64,000 nucleotides of DNA from the NCBI GenBank assembly GCA_002197995.1, contig NGZR01000007.1:2376399-2440398 (forward strand). Direction: 5' to 3'. Within the stretch, counting starts at the first letter, position 1, and each line of letters opens with the position of its first letter. A model generated the notes under the pieces. It was not told the origin of the DNA and did not search any database. It saw only the letters and a program-made list of their open reading frames with translations. Shown here one piece after another: positions 42,079-54,869 of this stretch. A program made the position numbers and the translations under genes. Source of the DNA: Gaeumannomyces sp. JS-464 (taxonomy: Eukaryota; Ascomycota; Sordariomycetes; Magnaporthales; Magnaporthaceae).

Positions 42079-44551
42079 CGTGCACATAACCACCACCCGA
42101 CGTTCAGGTTCTTCTAAACACCGAGCGACGCGACTGTCGGACATGACCTCTCCACCCCCGCCAAGTCGGCTACCGACCTTGTCTCCTCGTCGATCGCAGA
42201 TCTGGTGCCCACCTGTCCGTCTTCCTGGTCCGGGGAAGTACTTTGTTGTCTCGGTTCTTGGGCACGCGGCGCCATGGATCGTGTCTCGGGAGTCGGGATC
42301 AGTCTCTGTCCCTACTTTCGGCTTGTTTTTCCCACAAGCCACAATCCCACATCGAGCCTCGTATATGTATGTCGTAGTTGATGAATTGATAGGCGGGCGC
42401 GTAAGCCGGCCACGAAGGTGGCTGGGCCAGCTCTGTGCCAGCTTCGTCCCAACTCGTCCATCTCGCTTCGACGTCCAGCCAAGTCAGCCTGTAATTCAGC
42501 TCTGGCCCGGACCAGTTTTTCCCCGTTTCCGATTAGCCCATCAAAGGGCCCGCCGCCGCCCGGGACAACTTTGTGACCAAGCTGGTATCGCGTCTAGACC
42601 AGATGACGCCCCGTGTAACCGCCAAAAATTGCCTCCGCGTCCCGAGACAATATGCAGCCTCCCGTCAAATCTTTCCCCGCCCTCGCCACGGCTGCTCCCG
42701 CTTGGTTGCCCGTTGTGAGCGTGTGTGTGCTTTGCACCTTACCGATTCCCACAACCGACGAGCGGTCTGGACTCTCATGCCTTGGCTCTTTGCTCCAATT
42801 CTGACTGCTGTTTTCTTTGCGCAATCCCAATGCCCAATGGGCTACTGAAGTCGCTGGCAGGGCCCCTCCGGCGTGCCGTGGCGGGCTTTCGGTTTCGGGC
42901 CAAGCCTTTTCTGCTGTACCAGTTTAATTCTGGCACATACTCTGTAGGTATTTTTATCGCTGTCCGGTGTCGAGTTCCTGGCCCATGTATTTTGTTGAAT
43001 AAGCCCAAGATGCGACGACGAAGGGCTCTCGGCACTCTTTGGGGGCAGCGGTTGGCATCAAGCGCCCAATCTATCCTGGTTGGTCCGTCACGCCCGCCCG
43101 TCAGCCTGACAGGTCTGGGCGCCCAGGGCCTGGACGGATGCACACTGGTGGTTGGCGGGGATGCCCAACTGTTGCTGCGGGTGGGGAGTGACTCCTGGCT
43201 CTCCTGCCTTGGGGCGAGCTGCCTGTTTGGGACGGCACGGGCTAGAGCCCGGCACATTGCGATTGGACCGTCAAGGCGGCAACATCATTTCAAGTCGATG
43301 TTGGATTGCGATTAAAGCCAAGGGCATAGCCTGCCCACTCCGTGTGCAATTTTTTCGGGTCGTGGCCGCCCGCACCCCGAGCTGACGCCGAGTCCAGGCT
43401 CCCGTCTCGCATCTTCGTCCGACGACGTCCACCATATCATCTTGCGAACACGAACGGCTGGCGCTGGCTTGTCCCCACCTCCATTCCGCCTGATGATGCG
43501 GCATCGGATCCGGCTTCTTCTTCGATCTCGATAACGACGTCGCTTTCTCACTTCTCTGCCGGTTTGGCTATCGGTGAGTATGGGGAGGCTGCTGCCCAAC
43601 AATTGTGATCCAGGTACGAATTTCTCAGCGGGACCCTCGGCTTTTGTTGTCTATTGCTCCTACTTCCACGTCAGTTCAATTGTGTTGACAGAAGAGAGGG
43701 TGAATTCTCTTTGGGCCCAGTCGAGCGAAGACGCATTTTGATAGAGCAATCACGCAATCGCCAACTCTTGCGCTAGGTATTTATACGAATGCTTCAGCTT
43801 TGCTTTCCGGGGTCGAACACAATCTTGGCTCCTTCGTCCATCCACTTTAGCTGAATGCCTCGCCGGCACCGACAGTACTGGTGGGCGGAGACAATCGCAC
43901 TTACCAGACAAGATGACTCAAACAGATGATTGGCGCAGCCGCAGTCGCGCTTTGGAGGTGGTCGCTCAGCACGCCCGACTTGTGGACGACGTTTTCCATT
44001 GGCGGCCGATAACGCCTCTGCATTTCGCGGCTGACTGCACGTCCATGCAGTCTGGTGCTCCCTTCTCACCGGCGGGGTCTGGCGACTTGACTCAATTGAG
44101 CATCTCCGCTTTCGGGCCGCCCACGGGGGCTGTTCAGTGGGGTTGCGCGCCGAGGCGGGCGCTAAAGAGGGGAAATCTGCATGCTGGGTGGGTTTGAGCC
44201 CCGATGTCAATGTCAATGTGACTCGACCCTTCTGCTCACGGTGCACACCCTCAATTTTGGTGATGGCCTGCCAGGTGGCTCACACCGATGACAGCCGGGC
44301 TCGGAGTCACCTCGATCGCCGTCGAAGGAATCCCCCACATGCCCTACTGCACGCCATTTTTTGGGCCAGCCGCTGGTTTCGGGCAGCCCGAACATGCTGA
44401 CAATCACAACCTACCATCGACCGGCCGAGCCCTGTTCCCAGTCTCTTCTCTGAATTGTCTTGGATACTCAGAACACCTCGGTCCGTGAGCCGGTTGTCCT
44501 CGCTCCACCATATCCTTTGCCCCCTTTTCCGATCGCTGCTGTTCCGGCGCC

Positions 44552-46760
44552 ATGGAGGGCCAAGCCCCCGAACTCGCCGCCGCACCCATCATGCACGACG
44601 AGACCTCGCCCCTGCTGGGTCTGCCCCTGGCCAGCTCCCAGGCCGCGCCGCCTAGTGATCTGCTCGCCATTGATCCCGAACGCGCAGCAGGGACCAAGCC
44701 GGGCGACGGCAGTGCCTCCGCCGCTTCTTCGGCCACGGTCCTCGGCATCGTGCTGGTGCTGGTCGCGGGCGCCTTCATGTCCAACGTCGACGGGTCACTG
44801 GTCCTGGCGACGCACCCGACCATCGCGTCCGAGTTTGATGCCTTGTCGTGGTCGAGCTGGCTCTTTGTCGCCTTTCAGCTGGCGGGAGCCGCCACGCAGT
44901 CCATTGTATGTTAGGTCGTAGCCCTCGTCTTGCCTGTCGTCCAGCTCGATCGATGACCGACTGACGTTTCTTGGCTGGGGACCACAAAAAGTACGGCAAA
45001 TTGAGCGACACGTACGGCCGGAGACCGGTTTTGGTTGCGGCTTACACTTTGTTTGCTCTGGGATGGTATATTTTCCCTTCCAACTTCCTGGTCAAGCACT
45101 CATCGTGAGGCAGGAACTAATGTAGAGCCTTTTGCAGTGCCTTTATCGGTGCCGGCAGCTCCATGGGCCAGGTCGTTCTCGGGCGGGTCGTTTCCGGCTG
45201 TGGCGCCGCCGCCCTGAATGTCCTGGGCTTGCTCATCATCACAGGTAGGGACTAACCGAGCCCGAGCGCGCTCTGACAGTGGGCGATAAACGCACACTAA
45301 TGGGCCAGCACCGCAGATATCGTCCCCCTCCGCGAGGCAGCAACCTGGCAGTCTGGCATCAATCTCGCCGCCGTCACCGGTCGGAGCTTGGGAGGGCCTC
45401 TCGGGGGCTCTGCTGGCCGACGTGATCGGCTGGCGCCTGTCGTTCATGGTTCAAGTCCCTATCTTTTGTGCGGCCATTGTCTTTTGTCTGTCCCGGATGC
45501 CTTCCAATCTCCCCGACCGGTCCCAGTCGGCCACCGCTGTGGCCACCACTGAGCCTTGCCTAGGTGACGAGGATGATGATCAGACCCAGACATCAGAGGC
45601 GATGCCGTCCAGTAAGCACGCGGCACCACCAACACAGCAGCCCCAAGGCCTCGCACGGATCGACTTTCTCGGCGCTGCCCTCCTCGCGCTAACCGTCGTG
45701 TGCCTCCTCCTGCCCATCGAGATAAGTCGCGCCAGCGAGGTATCGTGGACGCGCAACCCGGTCGTCTTGGGCCTGGCGGCCGCCGCCCTCGTCTTCGGGA
45801 CCCTGTTCGTCGCTGTGGAGGAGTGGTGGGCGGCCGAGCCCATCTTTCCCATCGACCTTCTGCGCCATCGTGACGTCCTGATGCTGTACCTTATCGCGGG
45901 CACCCAGGGGGCCGCGCAGTTTGGTCTGATTTTTGCCGTCCCGCTGTATTTTCAGGTCACGCAGAGGTCGTCCAATGCGGCCTCGGGCGCCTCTCTCGTC
46001 CCCGCGTTTATTGGCAACGCCTGTGGCGCCATCCTGGGCGGCCTGGTGATCAAGAGGTTTGTTTGCCGTGACTCTTTGGGGAATTGGAACCTCGAGATAC
46101 CCCAGCGCAGTATGATAACTGACACTGCCCCGTTTCCTCGCCGCGCAGAACTGGCCGGTACAAACTTCTCCTGATCGGCGCCACCATCCTATCATCGTCA
46201 ACCTACTTGATTCTTTTCCTGCGCTGGCACGGCCACACGCACTCCTGGGAGGCGCTGGAAATCCTGCCCGGCGGCATGGGCACCGGGATCGTGCAGACGG
46301 TGACCTTTGTGGCCATCACCGCCACCATCGACCCGTCGCACAAGGCCGCAGCGATGTCCGGGCTGTTCCTCATCACCACGGTAGCCAACACCCTCGGCCT
46401 GGCTGCGGTGAATGCTGTCACGCTGGGTGTTATGAGGACGAGGCTGGATGCGCTGCTGGCACTTGCTGGCTATGACTGTGTCCTGCGCGAACAGGTAGGG
46501 GTGATCCATGCCAAGAATTATCCGATGCCTGCAACAAGATTTCTCGCTAGGCACCGTTACTGATGTCAATTGACGCTCTCCAGATCATCGAAAAAGCGGC
46601 GGCCAGTGTCGACTATCTGGACGTGGCGGACAAGGGGGTCGTGACTGCCGTGGTACAAGCCTATATCGATGGGCTTTCTGCCAGCCACATCGTGTCCTTG
46701 GTTTGCTCAGCTTTGGCACTCATCGGCAGTGTATTTGCTAGAGAGCGTTTCCTGCATTAA
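44552..46760 (+). CDS. MFS transporter of the DHA2 type, vacuolar basic amino acid (VBA)-like, one extra base in exon 4
   Basis: A 14-helix proton-coupled carrier. The vacuolar basic amino acid group is suggested by the N-terminal DETSPLLG motif and by SNVDGSLVLATHPTIASEF in helix 1. Exons: 44552-44905, 44992-45065, 45138-45244, 45317-46056, 46149-46494 and 46584-46760. Motif A appears as YGKLSDTYGRRPVLV, motif C-like glycines in VVLGRVVSGCGAAALNVLG, and the second half begins with RIDFLGAALLALTVVCLL. Exon 4 has one base too many: GPLG is followed by a run of five Gs at 45400-45404 where four would give LLADVIGWRLSF. With that corrected the product is about 598 residues. A long hydrophilic loop (45540-45660) separates the halves. 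The substrate cannot be read from the sequence; vacuolar amino acids are the first guess, drugs the second. Confidence 0.88.
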
Positions 46761-47060
46761 GCAATTTCTGTCACAGCTCTCGCTCCATCAGGGGCTGACA
46801 TCAAGGTGACAATGGCGTAGGGCCCCCCGCCGAGGATAAAGGGTTATGATGCATGCATGCCAGTTGCCTACTACGGAAGGATTAACGCAGTTTTGGTGTA
46901 ACATTTCACTGGATAATTGGGAAGTAGAGCTTCTGCCCTGTGATTAAAGTTTATGCATGATGATATGTGGTAAATTCAGCCCTGACAATCCATGATGTGT
47001 ATTATCGTACTCACCCTACCTTGACAGGCGACCTGGGTCTGTATTGGGAACGGGCGCAGC
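46761..47060. other. Boundary between gene space and the transposon block
   Basis: About 300 bases between the MFS stop codon and the 3' tail of the inverted LINE copy. It contains an alternating GCATGCAT-type palindrome near 46850 and is otherwise A/T-rich. No target-site duplication could be assigned with confidence. Confidence 0.5.
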
Positions 47061-50000
47061 ACGAGTGAGAGAGAGGAGAGAGAGAGTATATTTAACGTCA
47101 GTAAATCGGGATCTACCAGTCCCTGCCTCCCAAGGGGCATATGACGTGCTAGCGCTACCTAAGCTTAACACTAGGCTATATGCTGCTATCAAGGCGGCTA
47201 ACAAATTAAACCCGAAGGCACACGGGGGTCGGGCCGCATTCCGGCGCTCCTTGTTAGTGAGCGGGCAATCGACAATAGGGCGTAAAAATACGCCGGGGCG
47301 TTGTAAAGCGCTGCGGGTGGTAGTAATGCTGTTGGCCGGCGGGTATGCCGGAAAAGGGGTAAAGCCGGGGTTGGGCGGGGGAGGGGGTTTTCGGGACCTC
47401 CCTAAGCCCGGCCTAAAATGCGGGGGATTAACGAGCCTATTGTTAATCCTAATAGTATAAAGGAAAAGGTTATGTATAGGCTTTTTGGGCTTTGTTGTTA
47501 TCGTCCGGCGATAGTGTAATAGTTGGTGGCTTTAACGAACGAAGCAAAAAGGGAGGGCTTTTAAAAAAGCCGTTTCCAATATCCGGGCTTATCGAAAGCC
47601 GGGGGAGGGTCCGCTATAAGCCATTTGTTTTTTGCCGTTTTAGCTAACCTGTAAAATACAAAGTGGGAAGGGGATTTGTTTTTTCCGTAGCGGCACGGGT
47701 TATCGTCTTCGTGTTGGAACTTTCGGTGGTACTAGTTAAAATCCCCGTGGCCGGTGCGTGCGGCTATTAGCCGTTGCAGTACCTTTCGGTATAACTGCAA
47801 CGCTTCGGGCGTGTGTTATAATACCGGCGGGAAGCTTATAACCTTATAACCGATCCGGAAAGTTATTTTTAAACCATGCGTTCCGGGCGTCCCGGGCTGT
47901 TTTCCGGGCTAAAGCTTTTACTCCGGCCACCGTTGGTTTAAAATGTTAAGGTATTGGCAGGGCCGATCCCAATTTTGCTTTGGCGTTTGCCTTTTCGTTT
48001 CCGGGGATTCCTATATAGCCCGGGAACTAGCGTACGCATATTTGGTGTTTATTTATAAGGTAATAGATTTTTTTAAAAGCCTTTTGTAAACTATTAAAAG
48101 CCGTGCTTAAATAGCCGTTAGCCGCCGAGGTGTTATCGAGGCACAAATGGAAAGTGCAATTGCGGAAGCTTTAAACGGTTTTACGGAGGCCCATTCGGGC
48201 CCTTTCCGCTTCGCCGTCGAATACTTCCGCCGGATGCGCTAACCGGCCGTGCCCGGAAAATTTGCGTTGGCCGGCTTGGTATATTACCCAACCGTATCCA
48301 ACTGCCCCGTTTTTTGCTTTAAACCCGTCGTTATATATTATAACGTCGGTAAGTGGGAAAGTGCGAAACCACGTTATAAAAGCTTTTGCGGTTACGGGCT
48401 TTTTTTATGTGGCCATCGTAAGCCTCGTATATTTATACGGGAGGTAAGCCGGGCGGGTGCAAACCGGAAAAAGTCCGGCCGTCTTTTGCAAAAAAATCGC
48501 AAATTTGCCGGGTAAGCTTGCTTTAAGCCTTCGGGCGTTAAAAGCCGGCTTAGCCGCTACGGCTAAAGGGTGATTTTCCGGAACCGTATTTATACGGGCC
48601 GCAAAACGAAAGCGGGCTTATTCCAAAAGCGCTTAAGCGTTTGGGATGCCGGATTCGTAATGCAAGGCGTTTATCGGTACGGTTTTCCAAGCCGGAACTA
48701 TTGCCCGGAAGGACGCGGTTAAAGCTTTATCCACCCGTTCGATTAAATAGCTTTAGCGGATATATTGCTATTATGCTGGTTTATACGGGTGTGGTTTGGT
48801 TTTGCCCTTATACCACACCTTGGCCTCGTATAAAGCCGTGGGGATTATAACCGTCGTAACGGCTTTATGTACCGAATGTGCCGGTATTTCTTTTATCGAG
48901 TTCGTAAGCTTCCGGAGGTGGTTAGCAACGTTTTGGGCTTTTACAGCCCTATTATCGACGTGGGTTTTAAAATTAAGCCGTTGGTCGAAAAGGACTTTTA
49001 ATTACCGTAAAGCTTTTGTAGCTTGTTATATGGTAAAGCTTTCCGCCGTAACCGTTAAGGTTATAGGGTTTTTCCGTTTAAAAAAATGCATAAGTTCGCA
49101 CTTTCCCGAGTTGAAAGCAATCTTATTAGCTTTGCCTTAACGTAGGATTTTCGTAATCGTAATTTTTGTTTTACGGGAGCACTTTTCCGGGGTGCTATTC
49201 GTTACGCAAATGCTTATATTATCCGCGTATTCGTATTTAACCGCTTTTGCTTTAAGTAGGATTTTAACCATGTAAAGCATAAACAAAACCGGTAACGCTG
49301 GTAACCTTTAAAGTAACCCGCAGTTTAAAAAAAAAAAGGGTGTCGTAACGTTTTTTAAACGCATTTTAACCACTTTGTTTTTTGCAAAAGATAATACCTA
49401 TCGTATTAACGTTAAATCCCAGCTTTGCTTTAAAAGTTTCCGAAAAAGCTTTTAGCGAAATACGGCGTTAAAAGCCTTTTATATATCCATAGTAACAAAA
49501 GCGGCCGATTTATGCTTTTGGAAGGCCCGTTTTACCTTATAAGCTACGCATACCGTTAAATCGATAGCGGCTTTTTTTAGGGTAACCCCGGCGTGTTATA
49601 AGGCTATAAGCTCGTGTTATAATGCGAAAAACGCTATTCGCGAAGCTATTAGCCGCTTTAGCTTTTTCCCTAAACACGGAAGCAAAGCTATCGGGCGGTA
49701 GGATTTTAAATCCGTTATATCCGTTTTATTCGGCTTTTTTAGCATAACCACTTCCGCTATGCGGAAAAGGCTCGGGTAATGCCCGGTTTTAAAGCAGGCT
49801 TCGAAAAAAGCCTTAACGTATTTTCCTATTACCGGCTAAGCCGTTATAAGCAGTTTAACCGTTAAAAAGTTAACGTTTAAAACCGTGTTTACCGTGCCGA
49901 CAATGCATTTCCGGCATTTTTTTTAAGAAAACGTGAAAGTTTTACGGGATTTATGCGGTTTTTTGGGTAACCTTTTACTATAACGGGTTTTTTTGTAAAT

Positions 50001-53000
50001 CGTTTTCCGCCGTAAACTTACAGAGGATTTTGCGACCTAATGCTTTCGTTTTATCGCTTAAAACTATTATAAACTCCTCGTTAACATTTAACAGGGGAAG
50101 CCGTATAGCGGGTGTAAGTTTATGCCATTTTATAGCACGGTATAGCGCTTTTAAAAAATCCACTTTTTTTAGCACGCTGGCTTAATGCTGTTTTTTAGCC
50201 GTTCGAACCGTTGCTTTTAAAGCACGGGCTTCGGCCGTAAAAGGCCCGCCGTTTCCCATAGCTTTTGCGAAATCCCGTTAAGCGTTGGCGTACTTTTCGT
50301 TTTATTAAAGTTAGCCTTTTCTTTTAGCTTTAAACCTTCGGCCGAAAGCTATTAGCGCATTTTTTAGCAGGTTTGTTAATGCTTCGGCCGTTTTATTTAG
50401 GTAATTCGTAATGCCTAGATTTAAAAATGGCGGCAGGCTGCCGGCCTTCGTTATTACCGGCGTTTGCGAAAATCGGTAGTTTATCGTTTAGTAGCGTAAT
50501 ACGCCGGCAATTCGGAACGGAGTTATTAGGTTTAAAAACCTCGATCCGTATCGAGCGGTAGTTCGAATCGGTTGCTAGCGAAAGGTCGATTTCCGCTGTT
50601 GCTAAAAGGGCGTTGGAAAAGGTAAAATCCAAAACGCTTTTATCGTTATGCGTAAGTTAGCTTAAATCGGTAAATAAAAAAAGGTTATAAGTATTAGCTT
50701 ATTAGGTTATATCTTAGCCTTTATTTTTATTACTTTTAACCGGATCCCACGCCGGAAACCTTGCGTTAAAGTTCCTAGTTATAATGCATTTTACCGTTAA
50801 GCGTTAACGTAGTAAAAGGTTTAACGAAAGTTCCGAAAGGTTTTTTAAAAGCCTATATACGTTAATAAAGGTGCACCCGGCGACGGTAAGCTAAAAGATG
50901 TCCCGAGTGCTGCTTGCCGGCCGGTCCGCTACGAGCCGAAACCCCGAGTCCTTTCGTACGTAAGTTATTACTTAAAGCCTGGTTTAATAATCGTGCTAGC
51001 TATTTACTAAAATAAATAACTCGTATAACGGGTAAATGCAAAGCATAAGCTTTTTTTTCCACGCGTTAAAAGGCTTTTGCATTAGCATTACGTTGATATT
51101 TTAGCTTTAAAATAATTGGAGTAAAATAGCCCCCGTTTCCTAATTACGTCGAACGTTCGCTTAGGCGGCGGTTAAAGCACGGCGTTCGGGGCGAAGCCCC
51201 GAGCGCCGGGTGCTATTACCATGCGTTTGTTATATTTAGTTAGCTGCTGGCATACGTAAAAGCGGCGTTAATATATTAAAGGTTTTAGCTTTAAAGTTAT
51301 TAGCCGGCGGTACCGTCGGTTTCCTCCAAGGGGTTTCCGGTTATTTCGATAGCCCTTTCGGGCTCGGGAAAGTCCAGTTTTATATCCGCTAATACTTCGT
51401 ATTAGTTGTTAAAACTAACTTTAAGTTTTTTAGCAAAGTGCTTTTCCTTGTCGGCCGTACGGGCCGCGCTTTCGAGGGCCGGCGAATTTGCCGGGCTTTT
51501 TTTTAGCAACGTTAACGGTAGTAGCAACGGCAGGAACGGCGGTAACGGCGGGGGTAGCGGAAGTAGCGGCGTTGCCGGTACCGGCCGCGGGATTAGCATT
51601 AGCGGTAGCGGTTATAACGGAATTATCTGTAATAACCGCGGTTGTAAAAAAGGCGTTAGCGGTAGCGGCAGCGGCGGTAGCGGCGGCAACGGCGGTTTCC
51701 ACCTTTTTTACCGCCGCCCGGTACGCTTGTGCTTTTAATTTCTTAACCGCGCTTTTTTCCCCACGAGTTAAATGCTTTAATATTTTGTTTACCCGTACGG
51801 GCTTTATAAAGCAGTTCGGGTGGTCGGCTAAATACGAGCCCGAGCAGTTCGCGTATTGCGGGGGGCCGTACACGGTTATACGTGCCGGTCGTCGTTTATT
51901 TTCTCGCATCGAAAGCATTTATCGGCCCGGGCGCAATTGCGGGCTACGTGGAAACCGTGGCAGCTAAAGGTGTGCTGGGTAACCGGCGGGTGTCGTTATA
52001 CGCGGCGTAAAAAAAAAGTGATTTTTTAAAGCTTAAACCCGGCTATTTGCGTATAAAAGGATATAATTTACGATATACGCTTTTAATAGTTAACGCCGGT
52101 TTCGAAAAGCTTAACGTTTACCGGTTTATATTTTATTTAAGCTTTTATTTTTTTTCGAACTAATTTATTTAATATCGGGACGCATTGTTTAAAGCCGTTA
52201 GTTAAAAAGGTAAAACAGCCGGAAATTACATAATTGTATTAAATTTCGGGCTTTTTAATCTTTTTAGCGTTATATAAACGGCTTAGTTTAAATCGGTACT
52301 GTAAAAGCCGGCTTTAAATATCGGCCGTTTTTGCTTTTAATACGAACTTAGTAAAAAATCGGTACGCTTTCGGGACGTTAACCGTCGTAAACGGCAAGTT
52401 CTTACTATCGGCAAAGGTTTGCGAATGTTAAAGCCCGTTTGTTAATTAGCTTAAACCTGCCGTTTTTTTAAAATCCTAACGAACACCCGGAAATCGGCTT
52501 TAAAGCTTATTAATAGGCGGGGTGCTCGGGTAGTTTAAAACGTACGGCTTCGAAAAGCTTGTACGGGTTATTAGGGTTATTAATAGCTTTCCCGGGCTAC
52601 CAACGCGTAAATAGCCGAAGGCGCGCGTTACGGGGGCTTCGAAGCCCTATATAAGCTTTTTTCCTTTTCGGCCGGCGTAAGTAGGCCGAAAAGGGCTTAT
52701 TTAGCGTAATCGATAAAATAATTTTTCCAAGCCGTTAGTTTCGGGAATTGCTTTCGCCGAAAAGGAAGCAATGCTAGCGTTAATAAATCGGGCTAACGTG
52801 GCGCAAATTAAGGCCGTTTGTTATTATTTGCGGTTATAGCTCGCAATAATTTCCTTCGCGGCCGTTGCGGCCGACCCGACAAGTGGACGCGTACGCCGGC
52901 GTTAAAAAGGGGGGGAAGGGCACTTGTGCCGGTGCTGCCGTCGTGGGAGCCTTTTTAGCTTTGATCGGGCTTTGTTAGGTGTTGCTAATTCCGCAACGGG

Positions 53001-53275
53001 GACGGCGTAATCGGGTGCGCTAACGCGCGAAGGGGCCCGGGTGGCAGCGACGCGTTTTTCCGGGCCGTTAAGCCGACGAGAAGGGCGCGCGCTACTTTAC
53101 TGGCCGAAGGGGGGCTGTTAACAACGGCATGTTGCCGTCGCCAGCGCCGTTAGCGGGCGTGGTTATTAATATTAGGTTGCTAATTGGTGGGTGTTAAGGA
53201 TTTATATGCAATTTAGCAGTGCGCACTAATAGCGCAATGCTAAAAATTGGGGAATTCGAGGAAAGTCCGTAGTAC
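47061..53275 (-). mobile_element. LINE-type retrotransposon copy A, inverted and heavily transition-mutated
   Basis: Read on the minus strand this is the same element as the plus-strand copy at 57748-64000, matching from the 5' end (CTCGAATTC near 53270) to the 3' tail (ACTCGTG at 47061). Matching landmarks are the final codons of the RNase H end (about 47505-47535), RT segment KALYRAIKWHKLTPAIRLP (about 50085-50150), the endonuclease end (DFTFSNALLATAEIDLSLATDS, 50570-50632) and the gag zinc-knuckle region (about 51830-51960). Compared with copy B it carries many C-to-T and G-to-A changes, with very few transversions, and no long frame survives. This is the pattern of repeat-induced point mutation. 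The last 400 bases at the left (47061-47460) are less altered. The element is dead, but it shows the unbroken frame at the point where copy B is shifted. Confidence 0.9.
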
Positions 53276-54869
53276 GAGTATATAAATAAGTAAGTATTTT
53301 TAAAAAGCCATTTCGGAAAACACTTTTAAATTTCTCGGTGCACTTAGTGGGTTCCCGATATCAGTTAGCATGTTAAATTGTATAGCGTACTTATATAAAC
53401 GAATATAAGCTTTTATGCAAGTAAAGGTTTAATTAATAAAAGGGAAGCAAATAAAAGTTATCGTTATAAGCAATTTATTAATAAACGATTAAAAACGCGG
53501 TGTTAAACCGCTAAATTACATAAGAAAAGTGTAAAAGCACGGCGTTAAAGCCGTTTATTTAAGGTTATAAAAGGGCTTAAAAACTCGTAAAGAATTAAAA
53601 AACTCCCTTAAAGCCGGTGCAAAAGGTGGAGGTGTTGCAAAAACCTCTTTTGCCGGCGTAAAGTGTATAAAAGTGCCGAGGATAACGCTTTTACCATCGT
53701 TAGCCTCGTTAGCCTCGTCGAAAAAAGGTTTTAACTCGTGTTGGGAAAAATTACGCCTAGCACCGTTAGGAATCCCTTTTTGGGTTAACTTACGCGGTTT
53801 AAAGCGTAAAGCAACCTTATTAATAAAACGCTCGTTACCAAAGGGTCCCTAGCCGGGAAGGCGCTTTTTACGCACGCCTACGGGATTTTTAATCCTTAGC
53901 ACGGGGTTGTCGACGTTAAGGCGTTTTAAGTGGTGCTAAAAGGTATTTACCGCGTTTAACGTAAGCTTTAAAGCTTTAGGATTAGCTTATAAAACGTTGT
54001 GCAAGGCGAAAATGTAGTAAGGATAAAGCAAGCCGTATTGGACTTTTATTACGCCGGTGTAAAGCGGGAGGGGTAAGGGTGTTTTAACGAGGGGAACGTT
54101 GCAAGTGCACGGCGGTGGCTTAATTTTAGCAAATTTAAGCACCAAAAAAGGCGCTTAAAAGGACTTCGCCGGCTTAGGTTTTGCCGATGTATTCCCACTA
54201 TATCTTTGTTATTAAAGCCGTGCGTTTAGCGTTATAAGCCCGGATTTAATTGTTAATTTGCTTTTAGGACGCCCGTTTAACCTGCTGCAAACTTGCTTAA
54301 ACGGATAAGCCAAAAGCTTTTAAATCGCCGTGGTTACTTTTAACAAAACTGTTTGTAAAAAGGCTGTTAATAAGGTAAAATTATTCGGCGACGGAGGCCC
54401 CGGCAAGGCCGGCGCCTGCGCTTTCGAAACGTGCAAGCGAGGGTGACTTTATTAGTGCTTTAAGCGTTAAAATCGGTGCGTTTAGCAAATAACTTAAAGC
54501 TTTGCAAATAAGCGAAATTATTTACGTTTTTATAAAAGTCCTAAAGGGTAAGGTAAAAGGAGGAAAGGATATTTCGAAGCTTAGCGACTTAAAAAAAGCC
54601 GTTTTAAAAAAAGGGGTGCTTTAAGCTCGCTATCGCCGTCGCCCTTATCGGAGGAGGCGTCGCCGACGTTATTATCGGGGGTGCGAATAGCTTTATTTAT
54701 AGCGCGGCGTTATTATTGTTGTTAAAGGTAAAAAAAAGGTGCAAATTGTGTTAAAAATAATGCGTAGCTTTAATTGCAAGCTAAATTAAACGGGGGCCGA
54801 AACCGGCGTGCATAAGCCGTGCACGTGCCAACTGGGTGTTGTAAGAAATTTAATAGTGTTTCCCGAAAT
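53276..54869. mobile_element. Unidentified AT-rich, RIP-like degraded repeat between LINE fragments
   Basis: Strongly A/T-rich with many stops in all frames. On the minus strand from about 54360 to 53560, protein-like text can be followed with only a few stops, including VCSRLNGRPKSKLT, HLKRLNVDNPVLRIKNPVG and KGIPNGARRNFSQHEL. The first resembles a transposase helix-turn-helix region and the NPV...K-R-P-G part resembles C-termini of Mutator-like (Hop-type) transposases. That is a weak resemblance; I claim only a degraded transposon-like repeat. Confidence 0.35.

Larger units (their letters stand above)
40295..44551. other. Long intergenic region with simple repeats, no gene recognised
   Basis: More than 4 kb between two divergently transcribed genes. 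Open frames are short, overlap on both strands and have low-complexity or arginine-rich translations without domains. It holds a poly-A stretch (41138-41165) and a hexamer microsatellite (42012-42078). No tRNA, transposon protein or spliced gene could be supported. A non-coding transcript is possible but nothing in the sequence shows one. Confidence 0.5.

Noticed and set aside
48249..49140. Short plus-strand frames in the mutated LINE
   Set aside because: They are antisense shadows of the RNase H and RT region of copy A, which is read on the minus strand.
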